Assembly: GCA_903904835.1 (NCBI GenBank)
Contig: CAIVEI010000171.1
Location: 1-64,000 of the forward strand
From: an uncultured Schlesneria sp.
GTDB taxonomy: Bacteria; Planctomycetota; Planctomycetia; Planctomycetales; Planctomycetaceae
DNA length: 64,000 bases
Reading direction: 5' to 3'
Shown piece by piece: positions 51,718 to 63,700 of the stretch (positions are counted from its first letter, which is position 1; every line of letters begins with the position of its first letter). The notes beneath the pieces are model-generated. The model was not told where the DNA came from, made no database searches, and was given only the letters and a program-made list of their open reading frames with translations. The position numbers and the translations under genes were made by a program.

Positions 51718-54700
51718 ATGAGTTCACTTCGCTTCGATTGGTTGATTCCGAGACGATCCCTAAAGAGACCTTCGACAAAGAGAAGATCAGACAAGGGAAG
51801 ATCCCTCGCTTGCGCGTCGGGCTATGGGGTGGGAGTCGGATTCCGTTGGCTGGCTCTGTGTTGCCTGGTGGGCGTGCTGTTGTCCTCGCCACTGAAGGGA
51901 CAGGAAGTCGATCCGGACGAAGCGAAGGAAAAATCGGTTGCCGACCGGTTTGTAACTGTGCTCGAAAAAAATCCGCGACGCGGAACGGCTCTCGACAAAG
52001 TTTATGGATTCCATGTCGAGCGGGGCTCGTTGGATGGCCTGGTCAAAACCTACCGCGACAAAACCCAAACCGCCAAAGGGGCTGAAGCGGGGACAGCATG
52101 GATGATCGTCGGGCTGCTGGAATCGCTGCGAGGACAAGATGCTGTTGCTGTTGATGCGTTCGCACAGGCCGAGCAACTTGTCAAAGACAACAATCTCGCG
52201 TCGTATTACCTGGGTCAGTCACTGGTCCTCATCGGCCAACCGGACAAGGCGGCAGAAGCACTCGAACGATCGATTCAGCGCAAGCCGGCGCAGGCCGATC
52301 TGCTCGATATTTTCCAGGCCCTTGGTCGTGTTTATCAGCGTGCCCAAAAAACCGACAAGGCGCTGGAAGTCTGGAATCGTTTAGAAAAACAGTTCCCCAA
52401 TGACGCACGGGTTCAGGAACAGATTGCAACAACGCTGCTCGAAGAGAACGAGTTTGCCGCTGCCTTGCCGCGATATCAGAGCCTGGCAAAGACCACAAAG
52501 GACAAGTATCGCCAGTCATTGTTCCAGATGGAAGCCGCCGAAATCAAAGTCCGGTTAGGTCAATCCGACGAAGCGATTGCCGAGTTTGAAAAGCTGCTCG
52601 GGCAACTCAATCCGGACAACTGGCTCTATCGCGAAGTCCGTCGCCGGATCGAGGCGGTCTATCTGCGGACCGATGATCAGTCTGGTCTGATCACTTACTA
52701 CGAAGCCTGGATCAAAAAGAACGCGGAAGATCTTGAGGCGGTTTCGCGATTGTCTCGACTCCTGGCCGGAATGGGTCGGGGCCCTGAGGCTCAGGCGTGG
52801 CTGGAAAAGGGGCTGAAACTTGCCCCCAAGAAAAAGGAATTGCGAAACGCCCTGATCGGCCAATTGATGTACGAACAAAAGTACCCCGAGGCGATCGCTC
52901 AGTATGAACAGCTCGACAAGCATGAACCGAACAACCCCGATACGCTGCGGGATTGGGGCCGAGTCATCCTGAAAGATACGGCACGTGACGAAGCGACTCG
53001 CAAGAAGGATGCTGCGGCGGTCTGGCGACGATTGACCACGGCGAAGCCGAAAGATCCGTTGATCGCTTCTCAAGTTGGCGAACTGTTTCGTCAGGCGGAA
53101 ATGACGGACGAGGCGCTGGAGCTCTATCAAAAGGCGATTGCGCTCGCCCCCGAGCAGGCTCAGTACCGCGAATATCTTGGCGAGTATTTTCATACGCTGA
53201 AGCGCAAAGACGAGGCACTGACGACCTGGCGAGCGATCGCCGAGGGCAAGCTGAAAACCGCACCCAATGTCGCTCGACTGGCGGAAGTTCTGGCCAGCTT
53301 TGGATACCTGGCCGAAGCGGTCGAGACGAACGCCGAAGCCTGCAAACTCGATCCGAAGGATTTTGCCCTGCAGGTCAAACAGGCCGATTTGCTGGCTCAG
53401 GCAGACCAGCACGATCAGGCGCTCACTCAATTGGCGATCGTGAAAAAGCTGGCGGCGAACGATGAAGAACGTGAAGCCTGGTTGATGCGGGACCTGCGCG
53501 AACTTCAAGCGGTGAACAAGCTGAAAGAACGAATTGCCGAACTCGAAAAAGATAAAGATTCGAAAGACGCCGATAACTGGTTTTGGCTGGGGCGGGCCTA
53601 CGAGGCGGAACGACAATTGAAAGAAGCGGCTCAGGCGGTCGCCAAGGCCAGTACGCTGGCTCCGCAATCCGTTCCGATCCTGATGGCCTCGGCACGGATT
53701 TACGAAGCGCAGAACAATCTCCTGGCTGCGGTCGACATCAATACCAAGCTCGCGGCTATCGATCGACGATACCGGACGGAGTATCTGAAACAGGTCGCAA
53801 CGCTGGAACAAAAACTGGGTCGACGCGACAAGGCGATTCAAGCAGGGCGGGACTTGATCGCGGCCGCTCCCGGCAACCCTGAAACGTATGAATTCTTCAG
53901 CCAGCTTTGTTTTCAGCTAGGCGAAGCGGAAGAGGGACTGAGCGCCTTAAGACGTTCGGTCCGCGTGAACCCGACGGAACCCAAAGGCCTGCTTTTGCTC
54001 GCCGCTGCACTGAGCGAACAGTTTCGTACCAGCGAAGCGATCGAACTCTACTGGCGAGCGTTCGATAAGGCCGCCAATCTCGAAGATCGGCTGGGAGTCG
54101 TTCCCATGTTAACCGAATTGTATCTACAGACAAACCAGTTTGATCGGCTGCTCGAACGGCTTGAACGTCAACGTCGTGAACCGAACCAGCAGCGTGAAAT
54201 GACGATCTGCCTCGCCCAGGCCTACCAGTCTGCCGGCGATGACGGTAACGCGCGTCAGGAACTGGAAAAGCTGCTGACTGAAGATACCCGCGATGTTCAG
54301 CTTCTGACTCAACTGGTCAAGCTGTGTGAATCGGATGGTGATCTGGATGCCGCAGTGAAGTTCCAGCAGCAACTGATGAAGTCGACGCCTGGAAAAGAAG
54401 CCACGACGCGATTGGCTCAACTGCTGATGAAGTTGGGTGAGAATGACGAAGCGACGGCGCTGATGAGCCGGATCACGATGGAAGAAAAGGATCCGGAAAC
54501 GGTGCTGAAATCGCTGGATTCGATGCTGAATCAAGAAAATTATGCGCAAGCAATGACCGTGGTGGAAAAGCTGACACGAGATCAGCCCAAGAACTGGGAA
54601 TTGATTTATCGAGAAGGGGTCGCACTGGCCAAATCGAAAGACAAAGCGGCCGAAGCCAAGTCGCGGTTTGAAGCGATCCTGGCCTTGAAGCTGAACGACG

Positions 54701-57700
54701 ATGAAATGACGCTTTCGGCCAAAAACCAGTTGAAGAAGGCTCAAGGACGTACGCGTTCTCCGGTCGCTCAGGCAATCGAGATGAACCCATTGCTGATGCG
54801 CGCTCAAAGCACCTGGCAGATTCGTCAGGCAGTCGGACTGGATAATCAAAACTACTACGGAGGAGGGCAACAGCCGTTCTGGACACCACACGATTACGGA
54901 ACGGCTCGGATGGCCTGTTTTGGCTGGTTGAACCTGCTGGCTCGAAATGAAGGGAAGGAAGACGAATTCCTGAAGGAGCATCGGGAACTTGGCGAAAAGG
55001 CTGAAGACCTGCGCGGCCTATGGGATTCCTATTACCTCGCTTCCCTGACGAACAACCAGAAAGAATCGTATGGGATTCTGAAAAAACTTTCGTTGCGACC
55101 TGACGCCGAAGTCATCACGAAAACAATGTACCTGGCATCACTGACGAGTCGTGGATTCGAACCGAACCAGGTCGACGAAGACGGTGACCCGATCGAAATG
55201 ACTGAGGAAGCGGCTGAAAAAGACGATGATGAGGAAGAAACACAACAGCGTATGCCCAAACTGGCAGCGCTTGATGCCGATGAAATGAAACACGTCATGG
55301 AATGCTACAACGCGATTGACGACAGCACTTCGATGATGAATTTTGGTCAGACATTTCTTCAAATCGTTGCCGCCGAATTAAAGCGAGCTGGTCGAAAAGA
55401 CGAAGCGGACAAAATGTTAAACGACAAAATCAGCGAGGCGAAAGAACCGCTTCAGATCGCCTCGTTACTTCCTAATGTTGTGCTGAAAAATGACTTTAAA
55501 ACGGCGATCACCCTGCTTGACCGTCTTGCGGAACTCAAGGATGACGGGGCAGCCAACCAGGCTCCGAATCCGTATGGAGGATTCAATTACGCCCAGTACG
55601 TTTCGTCGCCCGAGTACCAGTCACAAATTCTTGCCCAACTGATGGCCAAGCGGGCTCAGAAAAAGGCAACCGGAGATGTCCTTGAGTTATGGAACCGGTT
55701 TTTGATGACCGCAGTCGCACGCTACGAGAAGCAGAAAACAATGGCGGCCGCTTCGAAGAAACGGAATCAACAACAGTTCCAGTACCAGCAACGGGGCTAC
55801 GTTTATGTCTGGCGCGGTAACAGTCAGCAGCACGTGAATCTTAACTTCCCAACCGCGAACGAGATTTACGATCAATCAACGATTCAAATGCTGTATCAGG
55901 CATTCGCGATCTACAAAGAGGCGGATTCGTCCCGCGATCTGATTGACCACTTCCAGAAAAAGCTGAGTGATCCCAATACATCCGATACTCAGAAAATCTT
56001 CTGGCAGTTTGGACTGGGATACCTTCACTGGTGGATGGATGAAAAAGACGAGGCTCTGGCTGTCCTCGCGCCAGCCACCGATGCGCTCAATGACAACGTT
56101 GACATGAAGTTTGAACTGGCCAAGCTTTATGAACAACGGGGCGAACACGAACAAGCCCTGGCAATTGTCGACTCGCTGACGGCGACCGATCAGCAGGCGA
56201 TGCAGAAGCGCGAGATTACCGCGCTGCGGATGGCGGTCAACAGCGGCAACATCGATCGAGCACGTGCCGCAGCCGAACGATTGTTCGGGTTGCGATTGGA
56301 CTCCAATCTGCAGATCCAGCTCGCCCAACAGATGCATCAGTTGGGGATGCATGATCAGGCCGAGGCTGTCCTTTCTCGCGCGGGACGTCAGGCGGGAAAT
56401 AAGGCGGATATTCTATCGAACCTGATGCAGCAATACCAGTCTCAAGGAAAGAACGAAGTGGCGACGCAGATCGCCCATCAATTGCTGCGACGATCGAGCG
56501 GTGCTTCGACAACGATGAACGCCGTCGCACGGCGACGGAGTAACAACCAGAACGGAGATTCAGGACTACGACAGCAGGCCCTGACGGTACTCAAACGGTC
56601 GGGCAAACTTCCCGAGATGATCAAGAAGGTCGAAGGTCAATTGAAGTCCTCCCCCAAATCACAGCGTTTGACTGAAACGTTGATCGAGTACTACACGGCG
56701 AACGGCGAGACGAAGAAGGTCGAAGAGCTGACCGCGAAGATCGCCGAGACAAAACAGGATGATCCGCAGTTTCGGTTCAACCTCGGTCAACAGCTCATGA
56801 ATCAGGGAAAACACAAAGAAGCGGTAGAACATTTCAAAGTGGCGCTGAAGAAAGATCCGAAGCTGGCGCGGAGCAATTTCTATGAAATTATTAACTCGTT
56901 CCAGAATGCAGACAAACTGAATGAACTGGCCAGCGTCCTTGAGGACTTTGACTTCAAAATGTTTCGTCAGAATCCCTGGGAGCTGACGAATATGATCAGC
57001 AACCTATCGTATCAGGAAAAGTCGAAAACCCAGGCGATTGCGTTGTTTAAACGCGCCTGGAAAGAACTACCCGATCAGCGTCAGCAACTGTTATCCAGTT
57101 TGAACAATGACATCTTCTGGCAGATGCCAGAAATCTACGACTATGCCCGACAAGGGATCATTCCGACCGAAACGTCGATCCTGCAAAATGCGGGCTGGCC
57201 CGGATTCGGACAGATTCAAAGTTGGGGTGGCGAAGGGAAGATCACCACTTTGATGAACCGCTTCCTGACGATCGCAGCGACCAACAAGAAGTTTGATGAA
57301 TTGACGAAAGAGATCCAAGAGACACAGAAAAAAGTAAAGAAATGGGATGGGGGATCGGCATTGCTGGCTTTGATCGATTTGCGTCGCGGCAAAGTTGATG
57401 AAGCCAAAGTGGTCTTGGAAAAGTTGTTGCCAACCTTCAAGGGGATGCAACAGGGTCAATACACCCGGTGGGAGATCGCTCAAGAGCTGATGCCTCACGA
57501 TGCATGTATCGACCTGGCGATTCAGTATTTCGAAGCGGCGATCAAAGACCCGGACGCGATGACGCAAAACGGGTTTCAATATACGCCAGGAAAGCCGCTG
57601 GTGACCCTCTACAAACAACGGGGTCGCAAGAACGACGCTCGGCGAGTGATGCTCGAAGCGAGCAAGGTGAAGCAATCACGCTATCAAGGGAACGAAGATT

Positions 57701-60700
57701 ACGAAGCGTATCAGCGCATTAATAATTCGACATCACTCGGTAACGAGATGAAAGCGATGGGATTTCCCATCGATGCCCTGCGTGTCTATCAGGAACAACT
57801 GGCTCGTTCCGAAGACTTTGTCTCGGCGGCTCGGGTTTTCGGTGGCGGGACGAACGGAACTCAACAAATCGCCCGCATGAAAAAGCAGCTTGAAACGGGG
57901 TTCCAAACAGCGCTCAAGGAACTGAAGCCCGAACTTCTTCCGGAACTTCTGACCGGTGACGATCCGACCAAAGGGAGACCGTCAGTGGACCTGTTGCTGA
58001 TGCTGGAGTCACGTGATCTCGACAAGACAACGATGTCAAGCGCGCTCGCCAACCTTGTGGCCGGGATCGCTTCCAATCCGCAAATGATCGAGAAGACGAA
58101 GACAGCATTGAGCAACGTTCGAGCGACAAGCCCGGAGGATTTGGCCGTCTTGATCCTGGTGGCTCAAATGGCGGGAACGCTGAACGACACCGAGAATCAG
58201 TCTGCGGCCGTGAAGCAACTGGTCGAACTGGTCGACGAAAAGCCGCTTGAACCTCAACCTGAGAAGGGAGGTTTCACGACGAAACAGCGCGAGATTGCCA
58301 AGCAGCAGATGGCGCTTTGGCTTGTGGGCCGCGAATGTCTCAAGCATGACTCGCTTCGTGCATCGGGAATTAAACTGGGCGAACGAGCACTAGAAGCGGC
58401 TCGACGACAGACCGATCACGGATACGCTCTGGCAATCCTCAGAGAATGGGGTCAGATCGCCATTCAAGCCGGTGACAAGGAAGCGGCTGAACAACGCTGG
58501 ACCGAGATGCTGGAAGTTGTCATTCCGAAACCGGTTGAAAAAAAGAAGGAAGACGCAGCCAAGACGAGTTCGATTGGTAACCCATTGCATCGCGTACGCG
58601 ACGCGGGCAACGCCACAAGGGCTTTTGACCGTGTGCCACTGGCGGCAGCTTTGAGCCGCCAGTGTCTTCCAACAGCTCAGGGAGTTCAAAGAGCACTGGC
58701 GAGCGAAGACGCACGCCAGTGGCACACGAAGAACAATCCTGCGGTTTTACCGACGAAAACATCCTTCACGGCGTTGCCGACGGGACTTTCGCGGTGGGAG
58801 ATGATGCTTGCCCCGGCACTTGTGGGACAGGCAACCTTTTCGGTCCCCATTAGAGTGGGTGCGCCTCCTGCCGCCCCACCGTCGGGAACGAAAGGAAACG
58901 TGATTACGCTCGCCCAGTTTGAACAGGCAGCACAGATCGCGAAGCTGGCCGCCGAGAAAGGGCTTAACGATCTGTCGATCAAGGCGATGACGCTGGCACT
59001 TCAGGCGGGACCACCGATTGAGGCCATTCAAGCCATCGATCCCAATCAACCCTTTGCGACGACACGGAATCTCAATACTCAAAATGAACAGTCACAACTG
59101 ACTGTGAAGGTTGAAGAGCGACTGACAGCACTTGAGCGATTGTGGCGACAGAAGGGGTTTTCTGATGACGTCGTTTACAACCTGCTCAAGAGTGCTGTGC
59201 TGCCGGAACGACGTCCGCTGGAAGTCTTTCTGTATCCACGACCGCTGAACCAGAACCCGAATCAACCCCCGCAAAGTGTCGGTTCGCTGCTGGTCAAGGC
59301 AGCTTTAAAGACCAATAAAGTCGATGAAGTCAAACAACTGCTCGAACCAAAATTGAAGCAGCCGCTTGGCGAACTTTCCGCCCGGGTCTTGCTGGCTCAG
59401 CTTGCATTAGCGACGCGAGATCATGCACTGGCTACCGAACAGATTGAATTGCTGAGCAAGCGTTTGCAGCAGGATTCGCTACAGAATTCCAGCGAGCTTG
59501 CCTGTCACGTGGCGATCCCGGCATTAAGTCTTACCGAGTTGCCTCCAGCGGCGATGGTGTTGCTCGAACGGGCCGTCGATCATCTCACACAGAATGGTCA
59601 GCAAGGACGAGGTAATGTTCAGGAAGAACCGATCCGATCGTTTCGATTTGCCCTCGCACGTTTGCAATTCCAGAATAAAAATGTGGAAGGTGGAAAGAAA
59701 CATCTCGAAGAATATTTGAACTACCTCACACCGCTTTACGCACGCTACGGCGGCAATTACGGTCAGTACCGTCGTCGAATCGAGATGATGAAAATCGCCG
59801 CCGAATACGCGCGAGCCGGACTTCGAACGGATTCTCTGGAATGTCTCGGTCGATACGCCGACTTGCCGATCATTAACAACTATGGTCAAGAAGGACCCAG
59901 TCGAGCAGGGACCACAATCCTTTCGGGCCTGGCGACGATCCCGTCGGCGGAACGTTATGAACTGTTGAAGGCCTGGTCGCTCCCCACCGCCGAACGAAAA
60001 TCGATTCGCGTCATCGGGAACCTGGTTGCGGGCGACAGTGCTCCGACAAGTTTTGATGCCTTGCGCGGTGACGTTCCGCGAGGTCCCCGCGTGGCGGAGT
60101 TAGCCAGCACCGCTGGTTTACTTGTTGCTGCCGCAGCCGACGCCAAGAAACTGGACGAACTTCGCGATCAATTGATTCCGCATGCCGAACAGGATGTCGA
60201 ACACGCAAAGTTCTTGCTGCTGATGACTGAAATTGCCCGTGGTGACGGGGCAGGGCAGCTACCCGCGCTTCGTAAATACGTCGACGAGCGAAAGAAGGTC
60301 GCCGGTGGAGGGACTGGCGACGAGGATAGCGATGAGAACGTTAACAACCAGTCCCGGGCACAAATCAATGACTTGTTACTGGCACATGCTGCGATTGCCG
60401 ACAAGAACCTTCGTCCGGTCGGCAGGGAACTCGCCCTGCAATTTGTGAATCAAGCAGGACGCTTTCAAGACCAGTTGTTGATGACAATCGGGCGACGTGA
60501 ATATTACACGCCGACTGTCGGGCCGAAAGCGGCCGAACGGATGAATCATGAATCGTGGAATACGGACCTCAAACACTGGACCGCTGCGGGCGTCGTCAGC
60601 GCCCGGACCGAGGCTGCCGGAGCCTTGCCCATGTGGTGGATCGGACATGACGGCCAGATTGCACACCTTTGCGGCCCGGACGCGAGTCACCTGTACCTCA

Positions 60701-63700
60701 AGTATCCATTGGCGGGTGAATTTGAAGTGACGTGTGATGCCTGGCTGGGGTCTTGGGGAGAATGTGATCTTGGCTACGGAGGGATCGTCTATCACGGACT
60801 CAATCTCGGTAATGACACGCAAATCATGTCTGTCGGCAACCGGGTCGATTCGGTTCACAAGCCTGACCCGCCAGAAGTTCAAAACCGTTACAACCAGATT
60901 CGCCTGGAAATCAAACCAGACAAAGTCCGGTATTTCGTGAATGGTTATTTCATTCATGAAGAACCGAAGCCTTCGACCGCTTCGCCATGGTTGTTCATTC
61001 ATTGCGACAAGGTCTGGCTGACGGCACTGCAAAACCTGAAGATTACAGGGAATCCCGTCATTCCTCGCGAAGTCGCGTTGGTCAAGGGAGACAACCTGCT
61101 GGGTTGGGTGACCGAGTTCTACGGCGAACACCAGCCGAACCGCGATCCTGATCCAGTCATTAATAACGAATCAGGTCAACCGACGGAGACCCCCGAGTTT
61201 GACTGGTGGGCGAAAGAGGGAATCATCCATGGACGGTATCAGCCACTCTCCGGTCTGGGCAAACCGACCGTGCAACAAAGTCGTCTGCATTTTGACCGGC
61301 CAATGCAAGATGGCGAACGGATCAAGTACGAATTCTGGTACGAATCAGGCTCAACCGGAACCGATGTCGCTCCTGCGTTTGATCGCCTGGCGTTTCTGTT
61401 TGATGCCGAAGGAGTCAAGCTGCACTGGATGACGGATGGCAGCACGCCAGAGGATGCCTACAGTGGACTGGCCGCCGATAACGTCCTGGTCGAACCATCG
61501 ATTCAGCGTGGAAAGGTCCACTTGAAAGACCGCGACTGGAATTCCGTCGAGATCTCGTTGAAAGAGAGCGTTGTGACGCTGTCACTCAATGACGCGGTGG
61601 TCGCTGTCCGGAAGCTCGAATCCGAAAACAGCCGGCAATTCGGTTTCTATCATGATAAGAATGCGACTGCCGTGCAGGTCCGAAAGATTGTCCTGACGGG
61701 AGACTGGCCCGAAACGCTATCGTCGGAAATCACTTCGGATCTGCTCGCCCCTTCACACGTCAGAACCCCGCAGGAACGACGCAACTTCGGGCGAACGATT
61801 GATGAGAAATTCCATACCAGTGGACTGGAAGATCTGTTAGTTCAAACCCGGGCCATGCCACTCGAGGCTCAATATGAAGCTCTCAAACACTGGGTGCTCC
61901 CCAACGACGACCATGCGAACTACCGCCTGTTCGCAGATTTTACCAGTGACAACGGAATCCCAAATAAAAATCGGCTGACGGGAAGACTCGATTCCAATGG
62001 CGAAAACGATGTCGCACCATTTCGTCGGCAGAAGGTGGGTGGCGAGCTGATTGCACCGGCATTTGATCTGGTTGACGTCGCGAAGAAACTGAACCGCCTC
62101 GACGAACTGGCGAAGCTCGTGGAAGAAGCTCCCGACGACAAAACTCCGTTCGCAGCCCGTTCGAAGTTAGCCATGCAGATCATGATCAATACGGCGAAAG
62201 GGGACTTTGCCAAATCGAATGAAGGGATGGGTCAACTGCTGCTGTTGTGCAAGGCGATTCCAGAGAACGCTCGCATGGTGAAACGCTGGCCGGAAGTCCT
62301 CGTGGGAAGCGATGCCACTCGACATCCCCAGTTGCGGGCTGGTGCGCTGACGTTATTGACTCAAATTGTCGAACATCAGCATAAGCGGGGTCTAGGTGAA
62401 ATGTGGGAAGGTCGAACGACCGGACTGCGCGATCACTGCAAGAGGCTGATCGATACAAATCAGTTTCCACCTGCTGGTGGATCGTCTCCAAAAGGGCAAT
62501 GGGCGACGGCATCAATCGAATGGGCCGATGCCCATGCCCGAGGGCCAGTTTCCCGCTGGCATTTTCGCGAGAACGAAGTCACGCACGTCGCGGGATACAG
62601 TCACGACTACCTGTATTATCAATCGCCGTTACGGGGCTCGTTTACCGTCGAAGCCGAGCTTGCCACAGACGGCTGGCGCGAAACGCGATTGATGTATCAC
62701 GCACACTGGGTCGGTGCACAATACACGCGCGAAGTTGTCGATCTGGGTGATCTTACCAGCAGTTGGCAAAGTCCGAAAATTGAACCCAAGGTTGAATTCG
62801 GCGACTGGTGCCTGATGAAACTGGCCGTCGAACCTAATAAAGCCACGTACTACATCAATGACCGCAAAGTTCATGAACAAACCCTGCCGGATCAGCCCGA
62901 CCCCTGGCTGGCTTTGATGACCTGGGGCAATCTCTCGGGGGGTGCGCGGATGATCCGCATTAAAGGCCAGCCTGAGATTCCTGAACAGCTTAACCTGTCG
63001 GCTCGCAACGATCTGGTCGGCTGGACACCCAGCCTCTATCACGATCCGATGAATAATCGACAACCGAATGAAAACGAAAATGGAAATCCTAACGCCTGGA
63101 TCAAGAACAATGACGAAATCGTGGGTCAGCAGTTCGTGAAAACGCCCGGTCGCAAGCGAGCAAGTCTTTTGCGTTACCATCGACCGCTTGTCGAGGATTC
63201 GGTCGTCGACTACGACTTTTTCTACGCCCCGAATGAAACTCATGTGCATCCTGCCCTCGGTCGCATGGCATTTCTGCTGGAACCAGACGGCGTCAAACTC
63301 CATTGGTTGACCGACGCACAATGGGATCGCTCAGGTCTTGCGCCAGATAACGTGGAATCAAATCCAGAACATCATCGTGGTCCTGCCGCGTTGCCATTAA
63401 AGAAAGATGACTGGAACCACCTGCAGATGACGACGAAGGGGGATACGGTTCTATTGAAACTGAACGACACGGATGTCTACGAAGGCCCGATCGCGTTGAC
63501 CAATCAACGGCAACTGGGATTATTCCACTATGTCGAAGAGACCGCTGTTCGCGTCAAGAACGTTGTTTACCGGGGGGCCTGGCCGAAGACGCTTCCGTCA
63601 TTGAAAGAACAAGAGTTTTCGAACATGGGTCCCAAGTACTACGACCTTGCGGACGCTGATCTCAAAACCGATTTCGACTGGAATTTCCAGGGGGCCAATC

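Noticed and set aside
51558-52085. 175-aa plus-strand ORF overlapping the giant gene start
   Set aside because: Different frame, basic low-complexity translation; the AGGAGG site and signal peptide support the 51718 frame.
52555-53841. 428-aa and neighbouring minus-strand ORFs opposite the giant gene (also 54124-54981)
   Set aside because: Mirror-frame shadows caused by codon bias in the TPR gene; no start sites or motifs.
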